Positions 52,783 through 62,702 of a stretch of 64,000 nt of DNA are shown one piece after another. Source of the stretch: Evansella vedderi (GTDB lineage Bacteria > Bacillota > Bacilli > Bacillales > Salisediminibacteriaceae). The stretch lies in contig NZ_JAUSUG010000007.1 in NCBI RefSeq assembly GCF_030813435.1, forward strand, positions 1-64,000. Direction: 5' to 3'. Numbering within the stretch: the stretch's first letter is position 1; each line of letters opens with the position of its first letter. The notes beneath the pieces are model-generated. The model did no database searches and was not told where the DNA came from. It saw only the letters and a list, made by a program, of their open reading frames with translations. The translations under genes and the position numbers were made by a program.

Positions 52783-54618
52783 TTAGTGAATTTCTATTCG
52801 TTTAACATGTACTATCCTTGCAGTCGGATTCCAATGAACGGTCCCATTTAGCTGTTCAGAAATAAATCTTAATGGAACGAAGGTTGTACCCCTAATAATT
52901 TGCGGGGCCACATCAATGGTTTCGTTTCTACCGTTCACCGTAACGCTTCTACTGTTGTCTCTTAAAACTAATCTATTGTCCAGATCCGTTATTGTAATTG
53001 TTCTATTGGTACCGTTCCAGTGTACATTTGCACCTAGCTGCTCACTCACAAACCTTAGTGGTACTAATGTTCTACCGTTGTTAAGGAAAGGTGCTTCCAA
53101 CATTCGAACATTCTGGCCGTTCACTCTCGCTGTTTTACTGTTAATGGTTAATAGTATCTCTGTGACTGCTTCCTTTACAGATTCCTCTGATGTCTCATCC
53201 ACCGTTTCCTCTATTGGTTCATCCTTTGAATCTTTTGGTGGTTCATTAGTCGGTATTTCGGTAGGGGATTGATTTGATGCAGATGACACCAACTTTGTTC
53301 CTGGATAATAAAACTGTAAAATGTCTTGGTAACTGGCACCTTGGTCAGCCATTCCTTTAGCTCCCCATTGACTCATTCCTACACCGTGACCAAAGCCGCG
53401 ACCAGAAACTATAAATGAACTGCCAGTGACTTCAACACTGTCTATTAAGTAACTTCGGACTAAACTTATTCCAATCATAGCTCTAATTTGTTGAGCGGTT
53501 GTATCTTCTAATCTAAGCTCATGTATACGAAGGGAGCCATCAGAATTTCTAACATATTCATTGTTGGCTAGAGACTTCACTGCAAACTCTACGGTAATAT
53601 CTCCCCTTCGAACTCTTCCGCCTGACGTCCGTTGATTGGAAAAGGAAAGCCTAGGAACAGAGGTAATTTTAATTTCACTATTGGGATAACCATTCCTTGA
53701 TAACCAAGCTTTCATGTTATTTGTAATAGTAGCGTCCACTTCCCTTGCTGAGTCCCACCAGGTTTCAGGGCGTTGAAGGTCCCTATTCGTTAAATCTATT
53801 TGTATTTTATTAATACGGAAATTCCATGGGTGAATGGGATCATATGGATCGTCCTTAATCGGGAAGTAAGGTAAACTTTGTCCACCCCAAGCATTGGCAT
53901 TAGATTCCGTTCTGCCTCCATTTGAGGATGAATAGACAGTTAAAGCCAAGCTATTATTAAAATGGATAGTCTCTCCAGCTGTCTCAGTGACTGCTCTTGT
54001 ACTATTAGGATGCCAAGCATAACCAGCATAAACTTGATAATTAATGGTGTCATTAATAACCCTATGAATATGCGCCATGGCATAGGTTCTAGCTGCAATA
54101 GCTTGTACCTTTAATGCTTCGATAGCCCAGGAAGCTGGCATTTCATGGGGAACTACACCCTTTAAATAATCCTCGAGGGGTAACGTATTTACGGGACGAA
54201 TAAATGACCCCTTAATGGCAAATTGCATATCTCCTAAATAGGGCCGATTGTTAATTCTTAAAAGGCTCTGTTGATTATATTCATTAGGTTTAAATGTGAA
54301 AGATGTGTTTTCTTGTAATTTGATAGAACCATCATATAGAGCTAATTTTCCATTTTCTATTTTTATTCTGTAAGACCTATTGGAGTCTATACTTTCGTCG
54401 TTAACAGTATAAGCTCCATTCAAGGATATGGATAATTCCGTAACATTTCCAAGGTAATTTACTAATTCTACATTTATTAATGGGTTATAAGAAACTTGTT
54501 GGCTAAAGGGTGTCACATTATTTTGAGATATGTACTGTTGTTCTATTGCAACTGCCACTAATATGAGAACGATAGAGAACAATGTGAAAAATATGTTAAA
54601 TCGCTTAATTCTAATCAC
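52783..54618 (-). CDS. SpoIID/LytB-domain cell-wall protein with two stalk repeats
   Basis: A 611-residue exported protein. A signal anchor (about 8-25) is followed by an SpoIID/LytB domain with the catalytic-Glu region DYLKGVVPHEMPASWAIEAL (about 145-160) and GFGHGVGMSQWGAKGMADQG near 420. An acidic linker leads to two copies of the copper-amine-oxidase-N type stalk repeat, marked by NNGRTLVPLRFVSEQLGANV and RGTTFVPLRFISEQLNGTV. SpoIID proteins cleave denuded glycan strands; the added repeats probably bind wall polymers. Not the sporulation spoIID itself, which lacks them. Confidence 0.85.
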   Translation of the reverse strand: MIRIKRFNIFFTLFSIVLILVAVAIEQQYISQNNVTPFSQQVSYNPLINVELVNYLGNVTELSISLNGAYTVNDESIDSNRSYRIKIENGKLALYDGSIKLQENTSFTFKPNEYNQQSLLRINNRPYLGDMQFAIKGSFIRPVNTLPLEDYLKGVVPHEMPASWAIEALKVQAIAARTYAMAHIHRVINDTINYQVYAGYAWHPNSTRAVTETAGETIHFNNSLALTVYSSSNGGRTESNANAWGGQSLPYFPIKDDPYDPIHPWNFRINKIQIDLTNRDLQRPETWWDSAREVDATITNNMKAWLSRNGYPNSEIKITSVPRLSFSNQRTSGGRVRRGDITVEFAVKSLANNEYVRNSDGSLRIHELRLEDTTAQQIRAMIGISLVRSYLIDSVEVTGSSFIVSGRGFGHGVGMSQWGAKGMADQGASYQDILQFYYPGTKLVSSASNQSPTEIPTNEPPKDSKDEPIEETVDETSEESVKEAVTEILLTINSKTARVNGQNVRMLEAPFLNNGRTLVPLRFVSEQLGANVHWNGTNRTITITDLDNRLVLRDNSRSVTVNGRNETIDVAPQIIRGTTFVPLRFISEQLNGTVHWNPTARIVHVKRIEIH

Positions 54619-54720
54619 TTCCTAAGGAAAAAATAAAAATGTTTACCTTTAATATGGATGAATGTACCAAGTTATATGGTAGTGAATATTTTCCAGATAA
54701 CTTTTACTCCTTTTCCTTAT

Positions 54721-54748
54721 GAAAAAACAGCCGCCTGTGAGCAGCTGT
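54721..54748 (-). terminator. rho-independent terminator of the DUF3231 gene
   Basis: On the minus strand ACAGCTGC and GCGGCTGT flank a 6-nt loop and are followed by TTTTTTC. Confidence 0.75.
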
Positions 54749-54767
54749 TGTAAAAGCGGATATTTAT

Positions 54768-55775
54768 TCAATGTTTCTCTTTAGAAAGCTCTTTTCTATT
54801 TGGAGCTAGTGGAGGCTGTTCCAACCACTTATTTTTTGTCATGATATTGTACCATTCCTTTGTAATCGTAAGGCCTTTTAAAATGATCTTTTCATAACTT
54901 GTTATTAGGTCTGTCCTCATAGAAGATGCTAGGCCAGCACCATAATAATTTTGGGACATCTGTAATAAAAATCCCATTTGATACATTATTAACTTATCTG
55001 AAAAAGGAGAATCTGTAGACGTTGTCACTTCCGTTTCCCAAGACATTGGTACAGGTAAGTTATCGTCCTTTAGTATTTGACATAAGGATTGTATTTCCTC
55101 ATTAGATACTTGTTGTATTTTTTGTAAAAATTCTCTAACTTCTTCTGATTGAGTTACCTGACTAAACCCAATAGACAAGGTCTTCTCCAAGATCTTTTTC
55201 TTTATATTAATAGAAAGACTAATTAATTCTGTAGCAGATATGGGGCGTTTATATCCAAAAAAACCATCTAAAAATTTCTGTTCCGTTACAAATTCTATAT
55301 TTTCTTTAGGGTAAAAATAAGGGTCTCGTTGAAAATGGCCTTTTTCTAGTAGCAATTCAATTGATTGATGAAAGATTTGTTTTCCGTCATTATCGCAGGA
55401 ATCGTAGAACTCGCGTAAATCTTTTCGTACAGCTGTTGTCAGTGATGTCATATGTCCTAGGAGACCATGTAATGTGGTTATATGTAGATATTATAAACAG
55501 AAAGTATCTGAAAATAATCTTTTTGCCCTAAGGTTAAGATCAGATTCTGAAAAACCTAACGGGATTGGGAAACCTTCCTTTTCAATAAATGCAGTAAGTT
55601 GTCTTTTTTGATTAGTAAACTTTCCAATTGCATCTTCAAATATTTTCTTTATCTTTTCATCTTCAATAATGGAAAACATATATTTTAGGACAATTTCAGT
55701 GGCAGTGCCATTCACATATTCACCCCATAATGTACCTATTTCTGAAGAAGTAAGTTTCAGATTATCTTTATCCAT
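54768..55775 (-). pseudogene. DUF3231 family gene interrupted by one in-frame stop codon
   Basis: Reading from ATG 55775, the frame encodes MDKDNLKLTSSEIGTLWGEY through RLFSDTFCL and then meets TAA at 55493-55491. The same frame continues at once with YLHITTLHGLLGHMTSLTTA and runs 227 more codons from the next Met. The combined length, about 336 codons, is that of intact two-half DUF3231 proteins, and family members have Tyr-Tyr-Leu here, so TAA most likely replaced a TAT or TAC. A truncated product could restart at the downstream Met. DUF3231 proteins are ferritin-like, often spore-linked, with unknown function. Sequencing error is possible. Confidence 0.8.
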
Positions 55776-55913
55776 TAAAATCACCTCACCTTAATTTTTC
55801 CCATAAAATAACATTTATATTATATTTTATAAAAAATGGAAATTATTTTTAATAAAATAGGAAAATAGGAGGTTAATCAATAAATAGTGAAAAATTTTAA
55901 ACCTGAATAAGAA

Positions 55914-55968
55914 GAGGGAGGCACGAATAAAGGTTTGTTTTAACCTTTTGTGTCTCCCTCAATTTTTA
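55914..55968. terminator. hairpin terminator, family member
   Basis: GAGGGAGGCACGAATAAAGGTT pairs with AACCTTTTGTGTCTCCCTC, flanked by AATTTTT. It lies between htpX and the broken DUF3231 gene. Confidence 0.7.
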
Positions 55969-55980
55969 TATCTGTTTTTA

Positions 55981-56883
55981 TTATCGTTGTTCTAACCTTT
56001 TAATTCGCTCATCTAAATCGGGGTGGGAGGAGAAAAGCTTCGCAACTCCACCTTTACCGCTTATTTTCATTGTTTGAATGGCTGAATCGTCATTGTGCCC
56101 TCCAACGTTGGCACGATTAATATGGGCTTTTAACGAGCGCAGCGCATGGGCCATTTTATCACGGCCTGCTAAATCAGCGCCTCCACGGTCTGCGTGGAAT
56201 TCTCTGTATCGTGAGAAGGCCATAACCACAATACTTCCAAGAATAGAGAAGAGAATTTGGAAGATAATAATTGCGGCGAAACGGACAACGCCTTGCATTT
56301 CAGAACGGACAAGACGTGAAACAAGAATTGCTGCAAGTCTTGAGAAGAAAACAACAAATGTATTCACAACACCTTGTAGTAATGTCATCGTTACCATGTC
56401 CCCGTTAGCAACATGGGCTACCTCATGGGCAATAACCCCTTCTACAGCGTCATCGTCCATAACATTTAATAAACCAGAGGATACGGCTACCAATGAACGT
56501 TTTTTCGATGGACCTGTTGCAAAGGCATTTACCTCAGGAGATTGATAGATCCCAACTTCAGGCATATGCATTAATCCAGCTGCACGAGATAGACGGTGAA
56601 CCTTTTCCACAACGGCACGCTCTTGTGCAGTTAATCTACCATTAGGATCTAGTACCTTTACGTTCATCATTTTCTTAGCAATAAATCTAGACATAGCAAG
56701 TGAAATAAAGGAACCGGTGAATCCAACGACTAAGCTGAATAGACCCAATGCAACGAAATCGATTTGTCCTCCAGTTTCGATTGCACCGATGTCGAAGTAA
56801 GTGGTAATGAGTGACCACACAATAATGATCGTTGTCATTACTAGAATGTTAGTTAAAATAAAAAATAATACTCTTTTCCCCAT
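55981..56883 (-). CDS. htpX: zinc metalloprotease HtpX
   Basis: A 300-residue membrane protease for quality control of membrane proteins. Two N-terminal helices (about 5-27 and 42-64) precede the catalytic domain with [11 protein letters not shown] (HExxH) and the third ligand region [16 protein letters not shown]. Two further hydrophobic segments lie between them, as in HtpX. GGAGG precedes two adjacent ATGs; the second has the better spacing. Confidence 0.92.
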   Translation of the reverse strand: MGKRVLFFILTNILVMTTIIIVWSLITTYFDIGAIETGGQIDFVALGLFSLVVGFTGSFISLAMSRFIAKKMMNVKVLDPNGRLTAQERAVVEKVHRLSRAAGLMHMPEVGIYQSPEVNAFATGPSKKRSLVAVSSGLLNVMDDDAVEGVIAHEVAHVANGDMVTMTLLQGVVNTFVVFFSRLAAILVSRLVRSEMQGVVRFAAIIIFQILFSILGSIVVMAFSRYREFHADRGGADLAGRDKMAHALRSLKAHINRANVGGHNDDSAIQTMKISGKGGVAKLFSSHPDLDERIKRLEQR

Positions 56884-57065
56884 CATACGCCTCCATTTAT
56901 TTAAATATACTCTTCTATTTTACCATGTTTTTATTAATAAATAGAATTAGAATTAACTAGATTTAATTTTTATAAATATTTAGTAAGGAATATGCCTAAT
57001 AAATCCAGAATAGTTTACAATGGAAGTAGAACTTTTTTTCATAAGAATAAAAAGGAGGTCCCATA

Positions 57066-58016
57066 TTGGAACAATACAATTTAAATATTTTAAGAACAAT
57101 GGAAGAAAATTTAGGGTACTGCCTTTTAGGGAAAAAAGAAGAAATAAAACTCCTGTTAATCGCATTAATTTCAGGGGGGCATGTATTATTGGAGGGAATG
57201 CCAGGTACTGGGAAGACCTTACTAGTTAAGGCATTGGCTGAAATGATAGAAGGGGAGTTTCGCAGGGTACAATGTAATCCTGACCTATTACCATCTGATA
57301 TTACAGGTTTTTCCATTTATCATCCGAAGGAAGAGAAATTCATTTTTCGGCAAGGTCCTGTAATGACGAATATATTGTTGATGGACGAGATTAACCGTGC
57401 TTCTACAAAAACACAATCTGCACTACTTGAAGCTATGGAAGAAAAGCAAGTAAGTGTAGATGGGGATATCTATCCGTTACCACAACCTTTTCTTGTTTTA
57501 GCTACCCAAAACCCAATTGATTTCGAAGGAACGTACCCTCTACCGGAGGCACAGCTGGATCGCTTTATGATGAAGATTCACATAGGGTACCCCGATCAAG
57601 CTATAGAGAAGGATCTCTTAATTGGCAATGGTACCAGTAAATCTATTGAAAAGATAAAAGGGGTTACAAATATTGAAGCCATTAGTGAAATACAACATAA
57701 AGTAGAGGAAGTATATGTGGATGAAAAAGTCATTGATTACCTATTGGATATTGTCTCGCAAACAAGGGAGCATCCCCAATTGATACTTGGGGCTAGTCCA
57801 AGAGCTAGTCTTTCTCTTTTAAAGGGTGTAAAAGCACTGGCTTTAATTCAGCAGCGTAGCTTTGTTACTCCTGACGATGTGAAATTCTTAACTCCATACG
57901 TATTTTGCCACAGGTTCATTATAAATCCTGAAGCGAGAATGGATGGTAGCACAGAATATTCCATCTTACAGTCTATATTGGAAAACGTAAAGGTTCCTAA
58001 AGGATTGGAGAAGTGA
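57066..58016 (+). CDS. MoxR-family AAA+ ATPase
   Basis: A 316-residue AAA+ chaperone. Walker A is LLEGMPGTGKTLLVKALAE, Walker B is ILLMDEINRASTKTQSALLE, and the sensor region reads LVLATQNPIDFEGTYPLPEA. MoxR proteins with a DUF58 and a transglutaminase partner assemble or remodel extracellular or membrane complexes. TTG start with AAAAGGAGG 8 nt upstream. The DUF58 gene starts 5 nt after its stop. Confidence 0.9.
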   Translation: MEQYNLNILRTMEENLGYCLLGKKEEIKLLLIALISGGHVLLEGMPGTGKTLLVKALAEMIEGEFRRVQCNPDLLPSDITGFSIYHPKEEKFIFRQGPVMTNILLMDEINRASTKTQSALLEAMEEKQVSVDGDIYPLPQPFLVLATQNPIDFEGTYPLPEAQLDRFMMKIHIGYPDQAIEKDLLIGNGTSKSIEKIKGVTNIEAISEIQHKVEEVYVDEKVIDYLLDIVSQTREHPQLILGASPRASLSLLKGVKALALIQQRSFVTPDDVKFLTPYVFCHRFIINPEARMDGSTEYSILQSILENVKVPKGLEK

Positions 58017-58020
58017 TGAC

Positions 58021-59262
58021 ATGCTGCAATGTAAAAAACGCTGGATCCCAAAAAATCAACGTTTTCTCTTTATTACACTTCTGTTTTTTTGGAGCTGCAG
58101 TTTGTTTTTTTTCCTATTTACTGGGGGAAAGCTAGCTCTTATACTGCTCTTTATCGTCTCCCTTTTAACAGCGTATCCAATGGTACTGGAAAGATGGAGC
58201 GGCATTAACAATATTTCTGGAACGAGAAATCTGCTCCCTGATAGGCTAGAGTCAGGTAATTCCATTACAATCAAAATAGATTTTGAAATCCCTGGAGTTT
58301 GGCCTATAACGTATATATTTGTAAAGGAGTATTTATATCATAGACATGCTAATGTAAGCCTTTTTGAAGCTTCCTTTGTTCCTGATTTTTATAGAAAGGG
58401 GAGTATTGAATATACGGTACCCCGTCTTAAAAGGGGAATCTATCGTTTTGGTCAAACAGAGTGCTCGACGGGGGACATTTTTAATTTATTTCAACATAAA
58501 AGTGAATTAGATTATAGCTCTACACTCCGCGTTTACCCACGAACCGTTCCTATCAAACAATGGATTTATGTGCAAAGTTTGCTCGCTTTGTCCCATCGTT
58601 CCTCTACCTCTCCCCATCAGAGAGAAACAATTTATATAGATGGAATAAGGGAATATGTCCCGGGTGATCGTATGTCCCATATTCATTGGAATGCTTCAGC
58701 TAAAACTGGAGTATTGAAATCTAAGGAGTTTGAAAGAGAATCCCATCCAAAGGTAATTATACTCCTTGATCGAAACCCATCTTCTTATACAGGTGAAGAG
58801 CAGTTCGAATTGGCTGTAAATGTGGTAGCGTCCATTGTTCCTTTTATACAAAAACAACAAATGTCTCTAGGTATCCTTTCTTCTGGAAAGGAATATCCTT
58901 TTTTAGAAATGAAACAAGGGGCAAGGTTTGTTCCTCATATTGATAATTTTTTATTACATGTTCAAATGGAGGGTACTGAAAATCTTGAAGATCTTATTTT
59001 TGATAAGAGATTACCCTTAACAAGTGGAACAGTAGTTGTAATAATTACCCCTAATAAAACAGAGGATCTATTACTAAATCTTAAACAATTGAAAGAAATG
59101 AAGATGTATCCTTGTCATTTAGACATAATACATTCATCAGAAAAAGCCAAGAGTGAAATTTGGAGAAAAAGGTTGGGTACACAACAAGTTCCTGGATATT
59201 CAATCTGTTGTTTAGATGATCTTCCTGTCATGCTGAGAGGTGATATATCTTGGGGTCTATAG
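58021..59262 (+). CDS. DUF58 domain membrane protein
   Basis: A 413-residue protein with two N-terminal transmembrane helices (about 17-55) and a soluble part containing the DUF58 signature GIREYVPGDRMSHIHWNASA, followed by a VWA-like fold (KVIILLDRNPSS). Middle gene of the MoxR-DUF58-transglutaminase operon; the last gene starts 13 nt before its stop. Confidence 0.87.
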   Translation: MLQCKKRWIPKNQRFLFITLLFFWSCSLFFFLFTGGKLALILLFIVSLLTAYPMVLERWSGINNISGTRNLLPDRLESGNSITIKIDFEIPGVWPITYIFVKEYLYHRHANVSLFEASFVPDFYRKGSIEYTVPRLKRGIYRFGQTECSTGDIFNLFQHKSELDYSSTLRVYPRTVPIKQWIYVQSLLALSHRSSTSPHQRETIYIDGIREYVPGDRMSHIHWNASAKTGVLKSKEFERESHPKVIILLDRNPSSYTGEEQFELAVNVVASIVPFIQKQQMSLGILSSGKEYPFLEMKQGARFVPHIDNFLLHVQMEGTENLEDLIFDKRLPLTSGTVVVIITPNKTEDLLLNLKQLKEMKMYPCHLDIIHSSEKAKSEIWRKRLGTQQVPGYSICCLDDLPVMLRGDISWGL

Positions 59263-61589
59263 GTTGGAATGGTATTCAATCTTTTCTCCAAAAAAAGGAT
59301 TGGATTCATCTTGCTTCTGTTTTATTAATAGGTGTTTTTCTTTATACACTTCATAAGTCTTTTTCCATGGTTAGTGCCATAGAAAATATGCACGGAATTA
59401 CAGCTATATTGGTAATCGTTTGTATACTGGAAATGTTTTATCCAGTAAGAACGTTATACCATCGTTTTATACAGGCACTACTTTTTACGATAGGGTCGTT
59501 ATTTTTATTAGGATGGAGGCCTGCAGTTTTTTCTGTAGAATCATGGGAAATAGATGTTGTGATCAATACTCTAGTAGTTGATGTGGTTCAAATGCAAAAG
59601 TTATTCCCGAATATTTGGTTCATTCTTGGAACGTGGCTGCTTTATTTAATTGCAATTAAATGCTTCCAGTTTAAATATTTTATATTGGGAACAGTTATTA
59701 TTACAACTGTCACTTTAGCGGCTGTTGATACATTTACACAATTATCCTTCTTTTTAGAAATTGTGATTATGATTTGCTCAGCTCTTTTACTACTTATCAT
59801 GAATCACTTTAAAATGCTCCGAGAGAAAAGCCCTGCAGGGTGGGATCATTTAACTTATTATCCAGAAACATTGTTAGTACCCATTCTTATCTTTTTTGGA
59901 TTTGTGCTCATTGCAGCAATATTTCTCCCTGATACGAAACCGGTCATGACAGACCCTTATACAGCTTGGAAAAACTATACAGAAGGGGAGAGCGGGAGGA
60001 TATCTTCTCAACAGTATAATGTGGAGGGTGTAGGAGCTTCAGGTACTGGAAATTTTATTTCAGGGTACAGTCGGAATAGCAGGGAGCTAGGCGGGACATT
60101 TCAGTTCGATTATTCCCCAGTTATGACTGTTCAAACGTCTCTTCCTTACTATTGGAAAGGGGAGACCCGAAGCTATTATAGTGGCAGAGGTTGGGAGTCT
60201 AGGGAGTTAGAAGATGGCTACTTCTTAGAAAAAGCTTTCTCCCTTTCTCATGAAGGGGTAATAGAATTAAGCCGTGATAGAGTATATGAGTACAGCCCTG
60301 TAGACCGATCTTTATTGGAGACGAGAGAAGTGGTCCAGACGATCCAGTTCGAATTAAATACGTTATTGCCTTATCCGGTACTATTTGGTGCCTCCTCAAT
60401 GAAAAAGATACAAATCATAGAGGAGATAGACTTGGAAGTGGCGGGAGGAGTTACAAGTTGGGGCGAACATTATGAAAACGATGAATTATTTTCAGAGAGA
60501 GACTTCCCAGTTTTATGGTTACCTGTTGTGGAAGAATTGCATTATATAGGAGATGGAGCAAGCTTCCCAGTTATTTATGAGGTTGTTTCAGAAGTGCCTA
60601 TAATTGATGAAGAAGCTTTAAGGGAAGTGGACTTTCTTGAAAATGCGGAAAGTTGGGAAAGGTATTTACAGTTACCAGATGAATTACCGGATAGAGTGGT
60701 ACAACTGGCACAGGAGATTAGCCAGGATGCAGTCAATCCATATGATCAAGTAAAAGCTATTGAGACCTATTTAAGAGAAACGTATCCGTATACCACAACA
60801 CCCAATGAAAGTTTAGGCGAAAGTGATGATTTTGTGGATCGATTTCTATTTGAAATTAAAGAGGGTTACTGTGATTATTTTTCCACTGCAATGGTTGTTT
60901 TAACTAGAGCATTGGATATTCCAGCACGATGGGTAAAGGGGTTTACAGAAGGTACTAGGCAAGACGACATGATAGAGTTCTATTACGAAGCAGGAAATAA
61001 CATGGGACCAGGTACTTATATCGTTAATAACGCTAACGCCCATTCTTGGGTGGAGGTTTACTTTGAAGGATATGGCTGGATTCCCTTTGAACCAACCCCG
61101 CCTTTTTCTGTGCCTGTAATAATAGGGGAGCGGGAAGTAGAGGATGCTGTAGAATTGGAAGAAAACGTATCAGGTAACGTAATTAATGGAGAAAAAGATC
61201 CAATTATTCCTTTAATACCAACCCTTTTAATCTTACTTTTCCTTTCTATTTCAGCAATAGCTTTGGGGTATTATGGAAGAAAGATAGATTATAAATGGCC
61301 ATGGAAGAAAAGAACGTATCAACCATCAAATGGAGAATTAATAATTATTCATATGGAAAATCTCTTAGAGGTTGGACAACGAAATGGCTTTAAAGTACTA
61401 GATCATGAAACATTAAAAGAAACATTCGAGCGTTGGAGCGTTCAGGAACCAGCGTTGGTAGGAGGCATAGACGAGGTTGTAGCTTTGTTTGAAAAAGCAA
61501 GCTATAGTAGTGAAAGTATATCCAGCCAAGAGCTAGAAAGAGCAAAAAAGAAGATTGTGGAAGTAGAACAGGTATTAACAAGCTCCTAG
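59250..61589 (+). CDS. TgpA-type membrane transglutaminase-like protein
   Basis: A 779-residue protein. An N-terminal block of about six helices (15-215) carries an extracellular region with a transglutaminase core: C541 (GYCDYFSTAMVVLTRALDIP), H598 (NANAHSWVEVYFEGYGWIPF) and E614 in FEPTPP where a catalytic Asp is classical. A further helix (about 650-672) and a C-terminal DUF4129 segment follow. Predicted to crosslink or hydrolyse cell-surface proteins. TTG start after GGTGAT. Confidence 0.87.
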   Translation: MGSIGWNGIQSFLQKKDWIHLASVLLIGVFLYTLHKSFSMVSAIENMHGITAILVIVCILEMFYPVRTLYHRFIQALLFTIGSLFLLGWRPAVFSVESWEIDVVINTLVVDVVQMQKLFPNIWFILGTWLLYLIAIKCFQFKYFILGTVIITTVTLAAVDTFTQLSFFLEIVIMICSALLLLIMNHFKMLREKSPAGWDHLTYYPETLLVPILIFFGFVLIAAIFLPDTKPVMTDPYTAWKNYTEGESGRISSQQYNVEGVGASGTGNFISGYSRNSRELGGTFQFDYSPVMTVQTSLPYYWKGETRSYYSGRGWESRELEDGYFLEKAFSLSHEGVIELSRDRVYEYSPVDRSLLETREVVQTIQFELNTLLPYPVLFGASSMKKIQIIEEIDLEVAGGVTSWGEHYENDELFSERDFPVLWLPVVEELHYIGDGASFPVIYEVVSEVPIIDEEALREVDFLENAESWERYLQLPDELPDRVVQLAQEISQDAVNPYDQVKAIETYLRETYPYTTTPNESLGESDDFVDRFLFEIKEGYCDYFSTAMVVLTRALDIPARWVKGFTEGTRQDDMIEFYYEAGNNMGPGTYIVNNANAHSWVEVYFEGYGWIPFEPTPPFSVPVIIGEREVEDAVELEENVSGNVINGEKDPIIPLIPTLLILLFLSISAIALGYYGRKIDYKWPWKKRTYQPSNGELIIIHMENLLEVGQRNGFKVLDHETLKETFERWSVQEPALVGGIDEVVALFEKASYSSESISSQELERAKKKIVEVEQVLTSS

Positions 61590-61614
61590 CTCATACTATT
61601 GAACATTCAACAGA

Positions 61615-61662
61615 AGAGGTCGTCTCAAAAGGGGTAATTTTCCCTTTTAAGACGACCTCTCT
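61615..61662. terminator. hairpin terminator, family member (19-bp stem)
   Basis: AGAGGTCGTCTCAAAAGGG pairs with CCCTTTTAAGACGACCTCT and separates the convergent transglutaminase and oppF-like genes. Confidence 0.85.
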
Positions 61663-62702
61663 TAACTTTCTTGTCTAACATTTCTTAAGTCTCTTGTTGC
61701 TTCGTGCTCACCTGAGTGAATTTCCTCAATAAAGTGACAAGCTGCTTGATGACCCTTCTTCATATGATTACGAGTTTCCAGTTCAGGAGATACAGACCTA
61801 CATTTATCTACTACGAATGGACATCTCGTGTGGAAGCGACATCCTTCTGGCGGGTCAATAGGGGAGGGGACGTCCCCCTTAAGGATAATACGATTTTTCT
61901 TAATATCAGGATCCGGCACTGGTATAGCAGATAATAATGCTTTTGTATAAGGGTGTTGTGGATTCTTAAAAATAGAATCTTTATCTCCGATTTCCACAAT
62001 TTTTCCTAAGTACATAACAATGATACGATCCGATATATGACGAACTACCCCTAAATCATGGGATATAAATAGGTAGGTTAGGTTAAACTCCCTTTGGAAT
62101 TTCTTTAATAGATTTAATACTTGTGCCTGAATAGAAACGTCCAGTGCAGAAACCGCCTCGTCACAAATAATTAATTTAGGATCAACGGATAACGCTCGTG
62201 CGATACCAATTCTTTGTCTCTGTCCACCGGAAAATTCATGTGGAAATCTATCAGCTTGGAATGGTTTTAGTCCAACTGTTTCCATTAGCTCTGCGATACG
62301 ATCATTTCTTTCCGACCTTGGGACCACGTTTTGAATTTCCATAGCTTCGTTTAGTATTTGTCGTACCGTTTGACGAGGGTTTAATGAAGCATATGGGTCC
62401 TGGAAAATAATTTGCATGTCTTTTCTCGTGCGTCGCAATTTGCTTTTACTCAAGGAAACGATATCTTCTCCATTAAACTCTACTTTTCCATCCGTTGGTT
62501 CATCTAATCGTAAAATGGCACGGCCAGTTGTTGACTTACCACAGCCTGATTCCCCTACGATACTTACAGTTTCACCTTCGTAAACGGTAAAGGTTACATC
62601 ATCTACAGCTTTTACATGGTTAATAGTCCGGCCGAATATACCACCTTTAATAGGGAAGTACTGTTTTAAATTTTCTACTTTTAAGAGCTCTTTACGGTTC
62701 AT
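61662..62702 (-). CDS. oppF: oligopeptide/dipeptide ABC transporter ATPase (OppF/DppF)
   Basis: A 346-residue ATPase. Walker A is GESGCGKST (about 51-59), the signature is FSGGQRQRIGIARAL, Walker B is LIICDEAVSALD, and the C-terminal oligopeptide extension has the four-Cys-type CRFHTRCPFVVDKC motif. It energises peptide import at the inner membrane face. The start overlaps the end of oppD by 11 nt. Confidence 0.92.
   Translation of the reverse strand: MNRKELLKVENLKQYFPIKGGIFGRTINHVKAVDDVTFTVYEGETVSIVGESGCGKSTTGRAILRLDEPTDGKVEFNGEDIVSLSKSKLRRTRKDMQIIFQDPYASLNPRQTVRQILNEAMEIQNVVPRSERNDRIAELMETVGLKPFQADRFPHEFSGGQRQRIGIARALSVDPKLIICDEAVSALDVSIQAQVLNLLKKFQREFNLTYLFISHDLGVVRHISDRIIVMYLGKIVEIGDKDSIFKNPQHPYTKALLSAIPVPDPDIKKNRIILKGDVPSPIDPPEGCRFHTRCPFVVDKCRSVSPELETRNHMKKGHQAACHFIEEIHSGEHEATRDLRNVRQES

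Noticed and set aside
56078-56545. 155-codon plus-strand frame opposite htpX
   Set aside because: The minus strand encodes a complete HtpX with its zinc motif; the antisense frame has no start signal or recognisable composition.
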